From: Woeseiaceae bacterium
GTDB lineage: Bacteria; Pseudomonadota; Gammaproteobacteria; Steroidobacterales; Woeseiaceae
DNA: 64,000 bases
Direction: 5' to 3'
NCBI GenBank assembly: GCA_021773055.1
Contig: JAJFKV010000012.1
Coordinates: forward strand, 1 to 64,000
How positions within the stretch are numbered: the first letter of the stretch is position 1; every line of letters begins with the position of its first letter. Made by a program: the position numbers and the translations under genes. The notes beneath the pieces were generated by a model that was given only the letters and a program-made list of their open reading frames with translations, was not told where the DNA came from and searched no databases. This document shows, piece after piece, positions 1-8,305 of this stretch.

Positions 1-102
1 CGCGCGATAGATACTTTCCCCTACTGCCCTTTAGACTCGCTCGAAGGTTCAGCCAGATGCTTTAATCCAATTGGCGTTTTCGTGCATCTAACGGGTATGT
101 GA

Positions 103-116
103 TACTGATATCAGTA
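103..116. promoter_or_regulatory. Perfect 14-bp palindrome, candidate operator
   Basis: The sequence TACTGATATCAGTA is fully self-complementary and lies 26 bases before the start codon at 143, downstream of a possible -35 (TTGGCG at 71-76). Its position suits a repressor site, but no regulator for it is visible nearby, so the role is inferred. Confidence 0.3.
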
Positions 117-142
117 CATCCTGACAACCCGGAGACAGGAAA

Positions 143-1078
143 ATGAGCTCAACAATCAATCTTAAGACACTGGCGATTTGCGCGACGCTGACCCTCATAT
201 TGTTCGCGTTTGAAGTCGGGGCCGCTGACGGCTCTTTCGAACGGTCACTGACAGTCGATGAACCGATCTTCCTGGATGTCTCGACGGGCAGTGGCTCCAT
301 TAAGATAACGACAGGTCGGTCCGGACATGTTGAAGTCACCGGGCATATCAAGGTTGGCCGTGGGTTTTTCAAGCGTAGCGGCGATGATATCCAGGAGCTG
401 ATTAATCAGTTTAAAAGTGATCCACCTGTAAACCTGGCAAATGGGCGCCTGGAAATTGGCCACATCAAAAACAGAGCATTTCGACGCAACGTATCGATCA
501 GTTATGAAATTGTTGTTCCTGTCGACACGGAAGTAAAATCGCATACCGGTTCCGGTTCGCAGACGATTTCTGATGTTGCCGGCCCCGTCGATATTGGCGC
601 AGGGTCCGGAAAATTGACGCTTGCCAACATCGGTGGTGCAGTTATTGCAAAAACTGGCAGTGGCAGTATTCGGGCGAATGACATTGCGGGTTCTTTTGAG
701 GCCCACGCCGGTAGCGGTAGCGTACGTCTGACCCAGGTGGCGCCGGGGGACGTTGTCGTTACCACGGGATCTGGAAGCAGCGATTTGCGCGGTGTGGTCG
801 GGGCACTGCGTGTTCGCGCCGGTAGTGGTCGCATCGTTGTTGAAGGCGAACAGAAAGGCACCTGGGATATCGATACAGGATCCGGATCGGTTAATGTCAA
901 GCTACCACAGGGGTCTTCATTCGAACTGGATGCGGAATCAAGCTCTGGTCGCATCGAGATCGATCATCCGGTCACCGTGCAAGGCAGGATTTCAAAAAAG
1001 CATCTTAGAGGAGAAGTCCGGGGTGGCGGCGAACTTCTGAAAATCGAAACCGGCTCCGGCGGAATTCGAATCGAATAA
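143..1078 (+). CDS. Exported DUF4097-like beta-helix protein
   Basis: A 311-residue protein with a Sec signal peptide ending near residue 27 (VGAADG). The rest is built of short repeats carrying GSGS or GSGR turns, such as STGSGSIKI, HTGSGSQTI and KTGSGSIRA, the pattern of DUF4097/GIN-type putative adhesins that fold as parallel beta-helices. The function of the family is not established. The start is supported by a purine-rich ribosome site (GGAGACAGG) just upstream. The gene stands alone, convergent with the following minus-strand operon. The fold assignment is fairly safe; any role in envelope adhesion or stress is inference. Confidence 0.75.
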   Translation: MSSTINLKTLAICATLTLILFAFEVGAADGSFERSLTVDEPIFLDVSTGSGSIKITTGRSGHVEVTGHIKVGRGFFKRSGDDIQELINQFKSDPPVNLANGRLEIGHIKNRAFRRNVSISYEIVVPVDTEVKSHTGSGSQTISDVAGPVDIGAGSGKLTLANIGGAVIAKTGSGSIRANDIAGSFEAHAGSGSVRLTQVAPGDVVVTTGSGSSDLRGVVGALRVRAGSGRIVVEGEQKGTWDIDTGSGSVNVKLPQGSSFELDAESSSGRIEIDHPVTVQGRISKKHLRGEVRGGGELLKIETGSGGIRIE

Positions 1079-1095
1079 CGCGCAGTACGCTCGAC

Positions 1096-1983
1096 TCAGC
1101 CGGATGCGAGAACCGTTTCGAGATACGCCATTGCACTGTTCGAAAGCGGTACCAATGGGGAGCGAACGGTGTTTTGCATGCGACCCTCCTTAGCGAGAGC
1201 GGTCTTCACTGGTACCGGGCTGCTTTCAATGAACATAGCGCTGGCGAGATTGGATACTCGATCGTGAATGTCTAGTGCGTCATCGCTTCGGCCCTCGCGC
1301 CACGCGGTGATCAGTTCAACCATCAGGTCCGGAGCGAGATTCGAGACGACACTGATTACGCCGATTGCGCCAACCGAAAGAAACGGCAGCGTTAGTCCGT
1401 CATCGCCAGACTGGATGAGGAAGTCTTTCCCGCAAGCCTTGCGGAGTTGCGTAACCCGGTCAACCGTGCCGCCTGCCTCTTTCATACCGACGATATTGCT
1501 GTGTTTTTCATGCAGGGCGGCGGCCGTGTCTGCGGCGATTTCGATACCGCAGCGACCGGGTACACTGTAAAGAACGATCGGTAGCGAGGTGCATTCTGCG
1601 ACTTCACCAAAATATGCCAGCAAGCCTTGTTGTGTTGGTTTGTTGTAATACGGCGCGACAACAAGGCATCCGTCGGCACCGAGTTGTTCGGCCTGGCGTG
1701 TCCACGTAACGGCCTTTGTTGTGTCGTTGGCACCAGTGCCGGCCAGTACGAACGCCTTGCCGTTCGCTCGCTCCACCGTGCGCTGGATGACCTGGCTTCT
1801 CTCTTCGTTATTAAGTGTCGGCGCTTCGCCCGTCGTGCCTACCGGGACCAGACCAGCAATATTCGCCGCAAGTTGTGCGTCTATGAGCGCGTCGAAAGCA
1901 GCAAGGTCGAGACTACCGTCTTCTTTAAAGGGTGTAACAAGTGCCGTAAAAACACCGGACAATCGCTCAGCAATATTCTTCAT
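1096..1983 (-). CDS. DapA-family aldolase/lyase (dihydrodipicolinate synthase-like)
   Basis: A 295-residue class I aldolase-type TIM barrel. Visible DapA landmarks are GTTGE at 49-53, Tyr139 and Arg144 in YSVPGR, and the Schiff-base Lys168 in GMKEA. True DapA condenses pyruvate with aspartate semialdehyde; close relatives in hydroxyproline clusters deaminate 1-pyrroline-4-hydroxy-2-carboxylate to alpha-ketoglutarate semialdehyde. It is last in a minus-strand operon with a hydroxyproline-dehydrogenase-like trio and an aldehyde dehydrogenase, which favours the catabolic reading. The retained Arg144 and the neighbouring DapB-like gene leave lysine/diaminopimelate synthesis possible. A gap of about 30 bases separates it from the DapB-like gene. 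Confidence 0.8.
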   Translation of the reverse strand: MKNIAERLSGVFTALVTPFKEDGSLDLAAFDALIDAQLAANIAGLVPVGTTGEAPTLNNEERSQVIQRTVERANGKAFVLAGTGANDTTKAVTWTRQAEQLGADGCLVVAPYYNKPTQQGLLAYFGEVAECTSLPIVLYSVPGRCGIEIAADTAAALHEKHSNIVGMKEAGGTVDRVTQLRKACGKDFLIQSGDDGLTLPFLSVGAIGVISVVSNLAPDLMVELITAWREGRSDDALDIHDRVSNLASAMFIESSPVPVKTALAKEGRMQNTVRSPLVPLSNSAMAYLETVLASG

Positions 1984-2010
1984 AATTTTCTCAATAGTAA
2001 TAACAAGGTT

Positions 2011-2763
2011 TCAGTTGTTGCCGTGTTTCGAGGCGAAAACGTCATTGGGTGTGTAGGAGCCGGCTGAGCGATCACGGACCCAGCGTCCGGCCTGTAAAGC
2101 ACCACGGGCAAAAGATGCCAGACTGTCGACCTCGAAGCCTATTTCGAATTTGGTGCTGCCAAGATCAAGCCGGAACTGGTGCTGCCCGATCACATCGCCT
2201 TCACGAATCACATTTATTGGTATTTCGATGTCATCGGTGCCGCCCGCAATGCGGCGCGCATCGAGGATCTCTCTTCGGATACGCAGCGAGGTCCCGGAGG
2301 GCGTCGCTTTCTTGCGGTCGTGGTAGGTCTCTTCGAGTTCCGGCACATGCTGCGGGTATGCAGCGGAAATATTTCGGCATGCCGCGACGAATGGCTCGAA
2401 GCTCTCCGCGAAATTGGCGCTGATCATGACCGGTAATTGCTGCGAGGCTAGTTGCAGCCGAGCTTCCTGTTGCGTGTTCAATCCGGTCGTCCCGACGACC
2501 AGCGCCTTTGTTCGCAATTCGAGATCATCAAGCCCAGCCATTGTCGCCACTGGAGTTGAAAAATCGATCAGCACGTCGCTGCGTTGACCGGGAAGTTCGC
2601 TTAGCGACTGGTAGCGAAGCTCACTCCCCGCGATGCTTTGCCCGAGGTGCGCGGAGTCATCGGATACGTAGCAAGCAACGAGTTGATCGCGTTCACTTTG
2701 CAACACCTCTTCGATCAGGAATTTTCCGACACGTCCCGAAGCACCTAAAATTGCGATATCCAT
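2011..2763 (-). CDS. Divergent DapB-like reductase
   Basis: A 250-residue protein with an N-terminal Rossmann motif (GASGRVG, 7-13) and the GTTG loop near 91-94 of dihydrodipicolinate reductase. The catalytic block reads EETYHDRKKATPSGT (144-158). Against E. coli DapB the proposed proton donor His159 is Tyr147, while His160, Lys163 and PSGT are kept. The usual SANFS segment is SANFA. The start at 2763 has GGAG seven bases upstream; an earlier in-frame start at 2799 would overlap the aldehyde dehydrogenase. A DapB fold is clear, but normal DapB activity is doubtful. A reductase for a cyclic imine made in this pathway is the inferred alternative. Confidence 0.75.
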   Translation of the reverse strand: MDIAILGASGRVGKFLIEEVLQSERDQLVACYVSDDSAHLGQSIAGSELRYQSLSELPGQRSDVLIDFSTPVATMAGLDDLELRTKALVVGTTGLNTQQEARLQLASQQLPVMISANFAESFEPFVAACRNISAAYPQHVPELEETYHDRKKATPSGTSLRIRREILDARRIAGGTDDIEIPINVIREGDVIGQHQFRLDLGSTKFEIGFEVDSLASFARGALQAGRWVRDRSAGSYTPNDVFASKHGNN

Positions 2764-2791
2764 CCTTTTTACTCCAGGTCGATCAGGGCCG

Positions 2792-4192
2792 CTAGTCAAT
2801 CAATACTCTTGCTTCACTCATTTCGCGGATGGTTATGCGAACACCTTCGCGGCCGATTCCGGAACGTTTGACACCGCCAAACGGGACGTGCTCGGCGCGA
2901 AAGTCAGGGCCTTCATTCACCATCAGTCCGCCGACCTGCAACTCTTTGGCGAGTGTGCGGATCGCCGCATGATTATTTGAATACACGCCAGCCTGTAGTC
3001 CGAACGGCGAATTGTTTACCTCATCAATAACCACGCCGAGCTTGTTGAACGAGCGAATGGAAATCACGGGGCCGAAAGTCTCTTTGGCTATGAGTTCGGC
3101 GCTCAGAGGCACCGCGTCGATCACCGTGGGGGCGACTAAATTATCGTCACGTGTTCCGCCAAAGAGCAGGTGTCCGCCTGCCTCGGTCGCCTGCTTGATA
3201 CGCCTTTCGACTTCAGTGGCAGCCGCGGAGTCGATCACCGGCCCCATCTGAGTCGTGTCATCGCGTGGGTCACCCGTTCGTATACGTTCGACGGCTGGCA
3301 ATAGCTGCTCCAGAAAGTCCTGCTTTATGGATTCGTGCAGGTAGAGTTTCTTGACCGCGGCACAACTTTGCCCGGCGATCTCGAATCGCTGTGCGATCGT
3401 CGTTGCAACTGCTCCCGCAATATCTCCGTCGTCCAGCACAATCAGCGGATCGTTGCCGCCAAGCTCCATCAATGTGCCGACCAGACCGCTGGCTCGCTTC
3501 AGGGCAAGTCCGGCCTCCGGGCCACCGGTAAAGCTCAACAAATCTATGGGCGATTCCGCGAGCGCGATAGCCTGTTCCGCGCCACCTTGCACGACTTGAA
3601 AGAGATGCTCTGGAAAACCTGCTCGAACCGCGAGCTCACAAAGATGCGCTGCCGCAAGTGGCGCTTTCGGTGAAGGTTTGGCAACCACCGCATTGCCCGC
3701 GGCAATCGCCGGTCCGAGCTTGTGGCAAAGCAGATTCAACGGATAGTTGAACGGTGTGATGGCGCCGACGACACCAACAGGCACATAGGTAATGGTCGCC
3801 TGGCGGTCTGCACCGCCCGGTGCGATCGCACAATGCAACACTTCCCCATCCACAAAAGTTGCCGCGTCTCCGGAGAGCAATAGGGTGTTCACGGCACGGC
3901 GTGCTTCATTGCGAGCTTCGTTTATCGTCTTTCCCATTTCGCCGCAGATAAGATTGGCGAGGGTGTCACCTTCATTACGAACTTCATCGGCCAGAGCAAC
4001 GAGCAGAGCACGCCGTTCAGCCGGTGTGCTATGGCGAAAATCCCGGGCCGCGTTAGCAGAGTGTCGTACGGCATCCTTTATCTGGCTGGGCGAGGATGCC
4101 TCCACCTCGCCGACAGCGATGCCGTCGAACGGGTTGCTGACGGTGATCGGTGTGCCTGGCACCGCGTTGGTATTGATTGCTGTCGCTGTCAT
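2792..4192 (-). CDS. NAD(P)-dependent aldehyde dehydrogenase
   Basis: A 466-residue aldehyde dehydrogenase with the oxyanion Asn149 (PFNYP), the general base Glu243 in ELGGND and the nucleophile Cys277 in GQSC. It is close in style to the GapN/lactaldehyde/phosphonoacetaldehyde group. In hydroxyproline catabolism an enzyme of this superfamily oxidises alpha-ketoglutarate semialdehyde to alpha-ketoglutarate, and the neighbouring DapA-like lyase and dehydrogenase subunits fit that step. The substrate is inferred from context only. It lies 8 bases after the FAD subunit gene and before the DapB-like gene in the same transcription unit. Confidence 0.85.
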   Translation of the reverse strand: MTATAINTNAVPGTPITVSNPFDGIAVGEVEASSPSQIKDAVRHSANAARDFRHSTPAERRALLVALADEVRNEGDTLANLICGEMGKTINEARNEARRAVNTLLLSGDAATFVDGEVLHCAIAPGGADRQATITYVPVGVVGAITPFNYPLNLLCHKLGPAIAAGNAVVAKPSPKAPLAAAHLCELAVRAGFPEHLFQVVQGGAEQAIALAESPIDLLSFTGGPEAGLALKRASGLVGTLMELGGNDPLIVLDDGDIAGAVATTIAQRFEIAGQSCAAVKKLYLHESIKQDFLEQLLPAVERIRTGDPRDDTTQMGPVIDSAAATEVERRIKQATEAGGHLLFGGTRDDNLVAPTVIDAVPLSAELIAKETFGPVISIRSFNKLGVVIDEVNNSPFGLQAGVYSNNHAAIRTLAKELQVGGLMVNEGPDFRAEHVPFGGVKRSGIGREGVRITIREMSEARVLID

Positions 4193-4200
4193 TTTGGTCC

Positions 4201-5547
4201 TTAGGTGTCCTGAGATTCGGAATCAGCCGCATTTGTGCTGGAACTGTCGGTCGCAAGGCGAGCGAGAGCGCCGATACTGATGGGGCTGGCGGGCCAACGA
4301 TTTCCGGTCAGCGACTCGGTCGTATGACTTTCCCCGGTTAGTTCCTTGGCCATATCGAGTGTCGACCTGGCGCAAAAACGGCCCTGGCAACGCCCCATTC
4401 CAAATCGGCCGTTGAGTTTGATTTCTTTGGCGCTGGTGCCGGGGCCTAGCAGCAGCTCGCGCAGGTCGCCGACCGTTTTCTGCTCGCAGCGGCAGATGAC
4501 TGTGTCATCGGACATCGAGTGCAATGGCAAATGTGAAACGGGCTTGAATATTGTTTTGAGTCGCGCCTGAGCGAGCGCTTGTCGTCGCAAATGCAAAGGT
4601 ATGACTGGCGGAGCGGCAGACGGCCGCAGAACGGCCAATAAGCGATCTGCCGCATGGCGACCACTGGCCGGTGCGGCTCGGGCACCGAGTGGCTCGCAGC
4701 AATCGCCAGCGTGCAGGACGATGATGCCCTTGCGCAGGTCGATGTTCTCAACGGGCATGCCGGTCCGACTGGACTGCAGGCCATTGTGCAGGGCGACAAT
4801 ATCGACGTCATGGGTATTCGTTCGGATACCTTTTCTGATCGTGACCGAAAGGCCGTCGTCGCGCTCTGAGATACGTTCGATGAACGCGCCTTGAATCCAC
4901 GGCACTCGGAATTTCTTGAGTGTCCGGTAATAAGACAGTGCTTCGCGAACATAGGCGAGTGGCAAGCCGAGGACCTGCAAACGGGGCAGCATGGGTCTGC
5001 CGGATTCCACAATTGCGATTGGTGGGTTGCCCAACTTCGCAAGCTGTGCTGCGACTGCGAGCAGTAACGGACCGTTGCCGGCGATGATGATGTCGCCATC
5101 GGGCGCTGTGCTGCAGGCTTTCATATTGACTTGCAGGCCACCGGCAGTCACGACCTTCGGGAGATGCCAGCCGGGGACAGGGCGTATATTTTCAATCGCG
5201 CCAGTCGCGATGATCACGGCACGCGGCGACAGCTGCATTGCCTCGCGATTGCTGCAGTTCTTCAACACGGCAACACCCGTGCTATCCAGACCGACGAACG
5301 ATGTTGATTTCATTACGCGAATCGATGCGGCATGGGCCTTAAGCTCTGCCTCCATAGCACGCCATGTGCTGAGGTACTCGGTCGAAATAAAGGGTGACGC
5401 GTCGCCAGCCCCTCTGAAGATCGCTCCGCCCAGTGAAGGTGCTGCGTCACAAAGACGCACGGTATAGCCGGCCTCGGCGACACGACAAGCTGCCGCAATT
5501 CCGGCGGGTCCGCCACCGACAATCAATACATCTTTATCAATCGTCAT
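4201..5547 (-). CDS. FAD/NAD(P)-binding dehydrogenase subunit (HcnB/OoxA/hydroxyproline dehydrogenase alpha-like)
   Basis: A 448-residue flavoprotein. It opens with a dinucleotide-binding motif (GGGPAG, 11-16) and has a second Rossmann segment (IIIAGNGPLL) mid-protein. A BFD-type 2Fe-2S domain at about 350-395 has CRCEQ followed by CQGRFC. This is the layout of HcnB, opine oxidase A and the alpha subunit of D-hydroxyproline dehydrogenase. It overlaps the 2Fe-2S subunit gene by 11 bases. With that subunit and the DadA-like subunit it should form a membrane-linked amine/imino-acid dehydrogenase. Substrate is inferred from the catabolic neighbours. Confidence 0.82.
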   Translation of the reverse strand: MTIDKDVLIVGGGPAGIAAACRVAEAGYTVRLCDAAPSLGGAIFRGAGDASPFISTEYLSTWRAMEAELKAHAASIRVMKSTSFVGLDSTGVAVLKNCSNREAMQLSPRAVIIATGAIENIRPVPGWHLPKVVTAGGLQVNMKACSTAPDGDIIIAGNGPLLLAVAAQLAKLGNPPIAIVESGRPMLPRLQVLGLPLAYVREALSYYRTLKKFRVPWIQGAFIERISERDDGLSVTIRKGIRTNTHDVDIVALHNGLQSSRTGMPVENIDLRKGIIVLHAGDCCEPLGARAAPASGRHAADRLLAVLRPSAAPPVIPLHLRRQALAQARLKTIFKPVSHLPLHSMSDDTVICRCEQKTVGDLRELLLGPGTSAKEIKLNGRFGMGRCQGRFCARSTLDMAKELTGESHTTESLTGNRWPASPISIGALARLATDSSSTNAADSESQDT

Positions 5548-5806
5548 CGTTGCTGACCGCCGTGTGCTTGACTGGGTTTACTCGCATGCCGTCATGGGGA
5601 ATCGTTAGGCAGGCCTCGACAATGCCGCGACCATCAACGTCAACCAGGCAACCCTGGCAGGCGCCGATGCCGCAGAAAAGTCCGTAGGTTTGGCCGCATG
5701 CCGAAGTACCACAACCGGCAGACGTTTCCCGGAGTAACGTGTAGGCCAGAGACTCGCCGGCTTGAAACGGAATCTTGCGATCACGCCAGTAGATAAAGCC
5801 GCTCAT
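5537..5806 (-). CDS. Small 2Fe-2S subunit (HcnA-like)
   Basis: An 89-residue ferredoxin-like protein of the Fer2_4 type. Cluster ligands are visible in CGIGACQGC and a later Cys in VEACLT, with further Cys residues in CGTSACG. It transfers electrons between the two flavin subunits in HcnABC, SoxA-type and D-hydroxyproline dehydrogenase complexes. The start at 5806 is chosen because it gives a four-base ATGA overlap with the stop of the upstream DadA-like gene and the usual family length. A longer frame exists upstream but covers coding sequence of that gene. Confidence 0.85.
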   Translation of the reverse strand: MSGFIYWRDRKIPFQAGESLAYTLLRETSAGCGTSACGQTYGLFCGIGACQGCLVDVDGRGIVEACLTIPHDGMRVNPVKHTAVSNDDD

Positions 5807-6972
5807 GTGGCACTCCAGGCGGCACCGAGGCGTGCAGGGCCAAGTGACGTGAAATCTGGAAAGGTGTTGTTGCCATTCATCATGTTGGCGAGTTCGCGGC
5901 CGACCAGGGGCGCGAGGCAAATGCCATCGCCAGCGAACCCAGTGGCGACCCAGAGTCCGTCGCAGCCCGGGACCTGTCCGACGACCGGCAAGCCATCTGC
6001 GGTTCGTGCCCGGATACCGGCAAAGACGCGAATAACGTTCAAGTCATGCAGGGCTGGTAAGTAGTCTACCGCCTGCTTGAGAATATGTTGCACGGCTGCA
6101 AACTCGGTATGCGCGGGATCATCGCTAGGCTCTCGGGTACTGCCGATCAGGAGCTGCCCGGTACTTAGCGGGTCGATAACCAGCGCAGCACCGTCCGGCC
6201 CATCAGCAGTCTGCGATGCCTGATCAATGAGCCCGGATTTGGCGGCCAGGTAAGACGCGAAGAACAGAGCGCCGGGGAAGCTACTGGCGACTTTCGAGCG
6301 CTCTGTGATTATGAGCTGTCCCCTTTCAGCACGGATATCGACTTGTGGTATAAGCCGTGATGACCCGAGCCCGGCGGCGACAACTACATCATCCGCAGCG
6401 AATACACCGTCCGGTGTCCTGACACCGATGCAACGATTACTGCCAGCTGGCATATCAAGAGCCGTTACCTTCGTATTGCGGCGAATAGTTACGTCGCAGT
6501 TCTTCAGGAAATGCTGTACTACGTCGTAGCCCAGAGCATGTCCTTCCTCTCGAATCTCCAATACCAGCGGGATGTTATTTCGCAATTCCGGCAAGATGTT
6601 CCGCAAGGCCGCGCCGTCCAGGGCCCGCAAAGACGCGCCAGCTTGTCGCAAGCTTTCGGCTTGCTCCGTTACGAAGGTGACCTCGGTATCATTCGTCGCT
6701 ACCAGAAACGTGGAACGTTGGTGATACACATCGCTCAGCGGGCCTTCGCTTCCTGACAGTTCCGAATAATAAGCCTTGCTTTGCAAGGCCAGATTCATAA
6801 GGCACCCGGGCGACTTGGTCGCAATTGCGACCGCTCCGTCAGACGATCCCGACGCACCGGCTGCGGGACCCTCGGCATCGATGACCGTCACCTTCATTCC
6901 GAGTACGGACAGATGGTATGCGATCGATGCGCCGATGATGCCCGCGCCGACAATGACTACATGTCGCTTCAT
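5803..6972 (-). CDS. FAD-dependent amino/imino-acid oxidoreductase (DadA/HcnC-like)
   Basis: A 389-residue DAO-family flavoprotein with the N-terminal FAD motif GAGIIGAS (8-15) and a C-terminal GLWVATGFAGDGI segment typical of DadA-like enzymes. It is first in the minus-strand operon and would carry the substrate site of a three-subunit dehydrogenase, equivalent to HcnC or the beta subunit of D-hydroxyproline dehydrogenase. The Met at 6972 begins the canonical VVIVGAG strand; an upstream in-frame start at 7002 would add ten unlikely residues. The 169-base gap to the divergent LysR gene should hold the operon promoter. D-hydroxyproline or a related cyclic or opine amino acid is the inferred substrate. 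Confidence 0.82.
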   Translation of the reverse strand: MKRHVVIVGAGIIGASIAYHLSVLGMKVTVIDAEGPAAGASGSSDGAVAIATKSPGCLMNLALQSKAYYSELSGSEGPLSDVYHQRSTFLVATNDTEVTFVTEQAESLRQAGASLRALDGAALRNILPELRNNIPLVLEIREEGHALGYDVVQHFLKNCDVTIRRNTKVTALDMPAGSNRCIGVRTPDGVFAADDVVVAAGLGSSRLIPQVDIRAERGQLIITERSKVASSFPGALFFASYLAAKSGLIDQASQTADGPDGAALVIDPLSTGQLLIGSTREPSDDPAHTEFAAVQHILKQAVDYLPALHDLNVIRVFAGIRARTADGLPVVGQVPGCDGLWVATGFAGDGICLAPLVGRELANMMNGNNTFPDFTSLGPARLGAAWSAT

Positions 6973-7122
6973 TTCGAACCGTGTACTTATTAGAATTATC
7001 AATACAGCGCGGTCGTCGAAGTCTTGCCTATGCCAGCGCTAAAGGTCATGATTCCACTGGCCATGGATAGAGTCGATACAAAACTACGACAGGGCAATCA
7101 GGATTATTTTGTAGATGATCGT

Positions 7123-7150
7123 GCAGACCGGGGCTTTGTAGCCGGTCTGC
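7123..7150. promoter_or_regulatory. 9-bp inverted repeat, candidate LysR operator
   Basis: GCAGACCGG at 7123-7131 is mirrored by CCGGTCTGC at 7142-7150 with a 10-base spacer. It sits in the divergent gap, 21 bases before the LysR start. This matches where a LysR-type regulator would bind to control itself and the opposite catabolic operon. It lacks a T-run, so a terminator is unlikely; an RNA hairpin near the LysR ribosome site is another possibility. Confidence 0.5.
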
Positions 7151-7171
7151 GAAAAGCATGCTAAAGGCCCC

Positions 7172-8071
7172 ATGATTTCTAATCTCACACTGTTACAGAC
7201 GTTTTATCACCTTGCCCACGAGGGCTCGTACTCGGCTGCTGCACGTAACCTGGGGCTGTCTTATCAGTCGGTCGCGAATCATGTGCGTCGTCTTGAGCAG
7301 ACGATCGGCGACAAGCTCGTGGAATCGGAAAAAGGTGGCAAACAGGTTGCCCTTACACCGCGCGGGCATGCGATGTACAAGCTATTGCATCCCGAGCTGG
7401 ACATCATGTTGAAGCGTCTGGCGCTTCTGATCGACAAGGAGCGACCGGTTCTGCGTGTTGGTCTGCCGCAGGCCGCGTTTTTCTATTTATTCCCGAAAAT
7501 ACTGCGCCGAGTCCAGGAGGAGCACCATGGCATGGAACTACGCGCGCTGGAGCGGGACACGATGTTGCCCGACCTGGTTAAGGACGGCAGTCTGGATGTT
7601 TGTATCAGCGAATCGTTTTTTGGTGATCCAATGGTTCCGCAGCGATTACTGGGTGTTTATCAACTTTGCCTGGTTGTTCCTCGTGTCTGGAAGCTCGAGC
7701 CGTCAGAAGAGAATATTGCCAAGCAGCTCAAGGGTCGGCCGTTCATCACTTACGAGCCCGGACAAACCCTGCGCAATATCGCGATCGATTTTCTGGCTCA
7801 GTCAGGCATCGAGGCCGCTGTCGCCGTATCGACCTCTGGTAGCTCCAGTGTAAAACGCTGCGTGGAGGAGGGCCTCGGATTTGCGATTATACCGAGCTGG
7901 TGTATCGAACCCGATGAGTCCCGAGTGCTGTCGGTGGTGCTCGAAAATATCCCTGAAATCAAAATGTATTTTGGACACGCACAGTTTCTATCGGACAGCA
8001 TCTATGTAAAGAGTCTCTACGATGCGTGCCAGGAATACCTGTCCGCAAAAATGCTCGACATCGCACACTGA
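7172..8071 (+). CDS. LysR-family transcriptional regulator
   Basis: A 299-residue LysR-type protein. The N-terminal winged helix (about 1-60) shows the family pattern of SYSAAARNLGLSYQSVANHV followed by the LTPRG turn, and the remainder is a periplasmic-binding-like effector domain with the LRVGLPQAA strand near residue 90. It is transcribed away from the imino-acid dehydrogenase operon, the usual layout for a LysR activator of its neighbour, and a strong dyad lies just before its start. The effector is presumably the pathway substrate or an intermediate (inference). It may also govern the TonB receptor and symporter downstream. Confidence 0.9.
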   Translation: MISNLTLLQTFYHLAHEGSYSAAARNLGLSYQSVANHVRRLEQTIGDKLVESEKGGKQVALTPRGHAMYKLLHPELDIMLKRLALLIDKERPVLRVGLPQAAFFYLFPKILRRVQEEHHGMELRALERDTMLPDLVKDGSLDVCISESFFGDPMVPQRLLGVYQLCLVVPRVWKLEPSEENIAKQLKGRPFITYEPGQTLRNIAIDFLAQSGIEAAVAVSTSGSSSVKRCVEEGLGFAIIPSWCIEPDESRVLSVVLENIPEIKMYFGHAQFLSDSIYVKSLYDACQEYLSAKMLDIAH

Positions 8072-8305
8072 TTGATTGTCGAGCGGGAACGGGGCTCCGC
8101 CGTGTGTAGAACCACGGCCTATAATTAAATAGCTAGATCGGCACTCATTTTTTGGATTGCCGCCGACGACTTGGCTGACGCATGATATTTCATCAGGGCG
8201 TTTACCCAAGACTCGGTAGTGAATGATACGCCCGAAACCAGATGGTTCTGGCGCACATGCGTAAGGATCGAATGAATCAATCGGTGATTATCGCCGGGGG
8301 GCATC

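Noticed and set aside
540-1070. DNA-level tandem repeat in the first gene
   Set aside because: The repetition is of GSGS turns in the protein; the underlying DNA units differ in length and sequence.
4201-6972. Hydrogen cyanide synthase operon hcnABC
   Set aside because: The three-subunit layout is the same, but the gene order and the DapA-like and aldehyde dehydrogenase neighbours fit an imino-acid degradation operon. Homologues with this layout are often misnamed Hcn.
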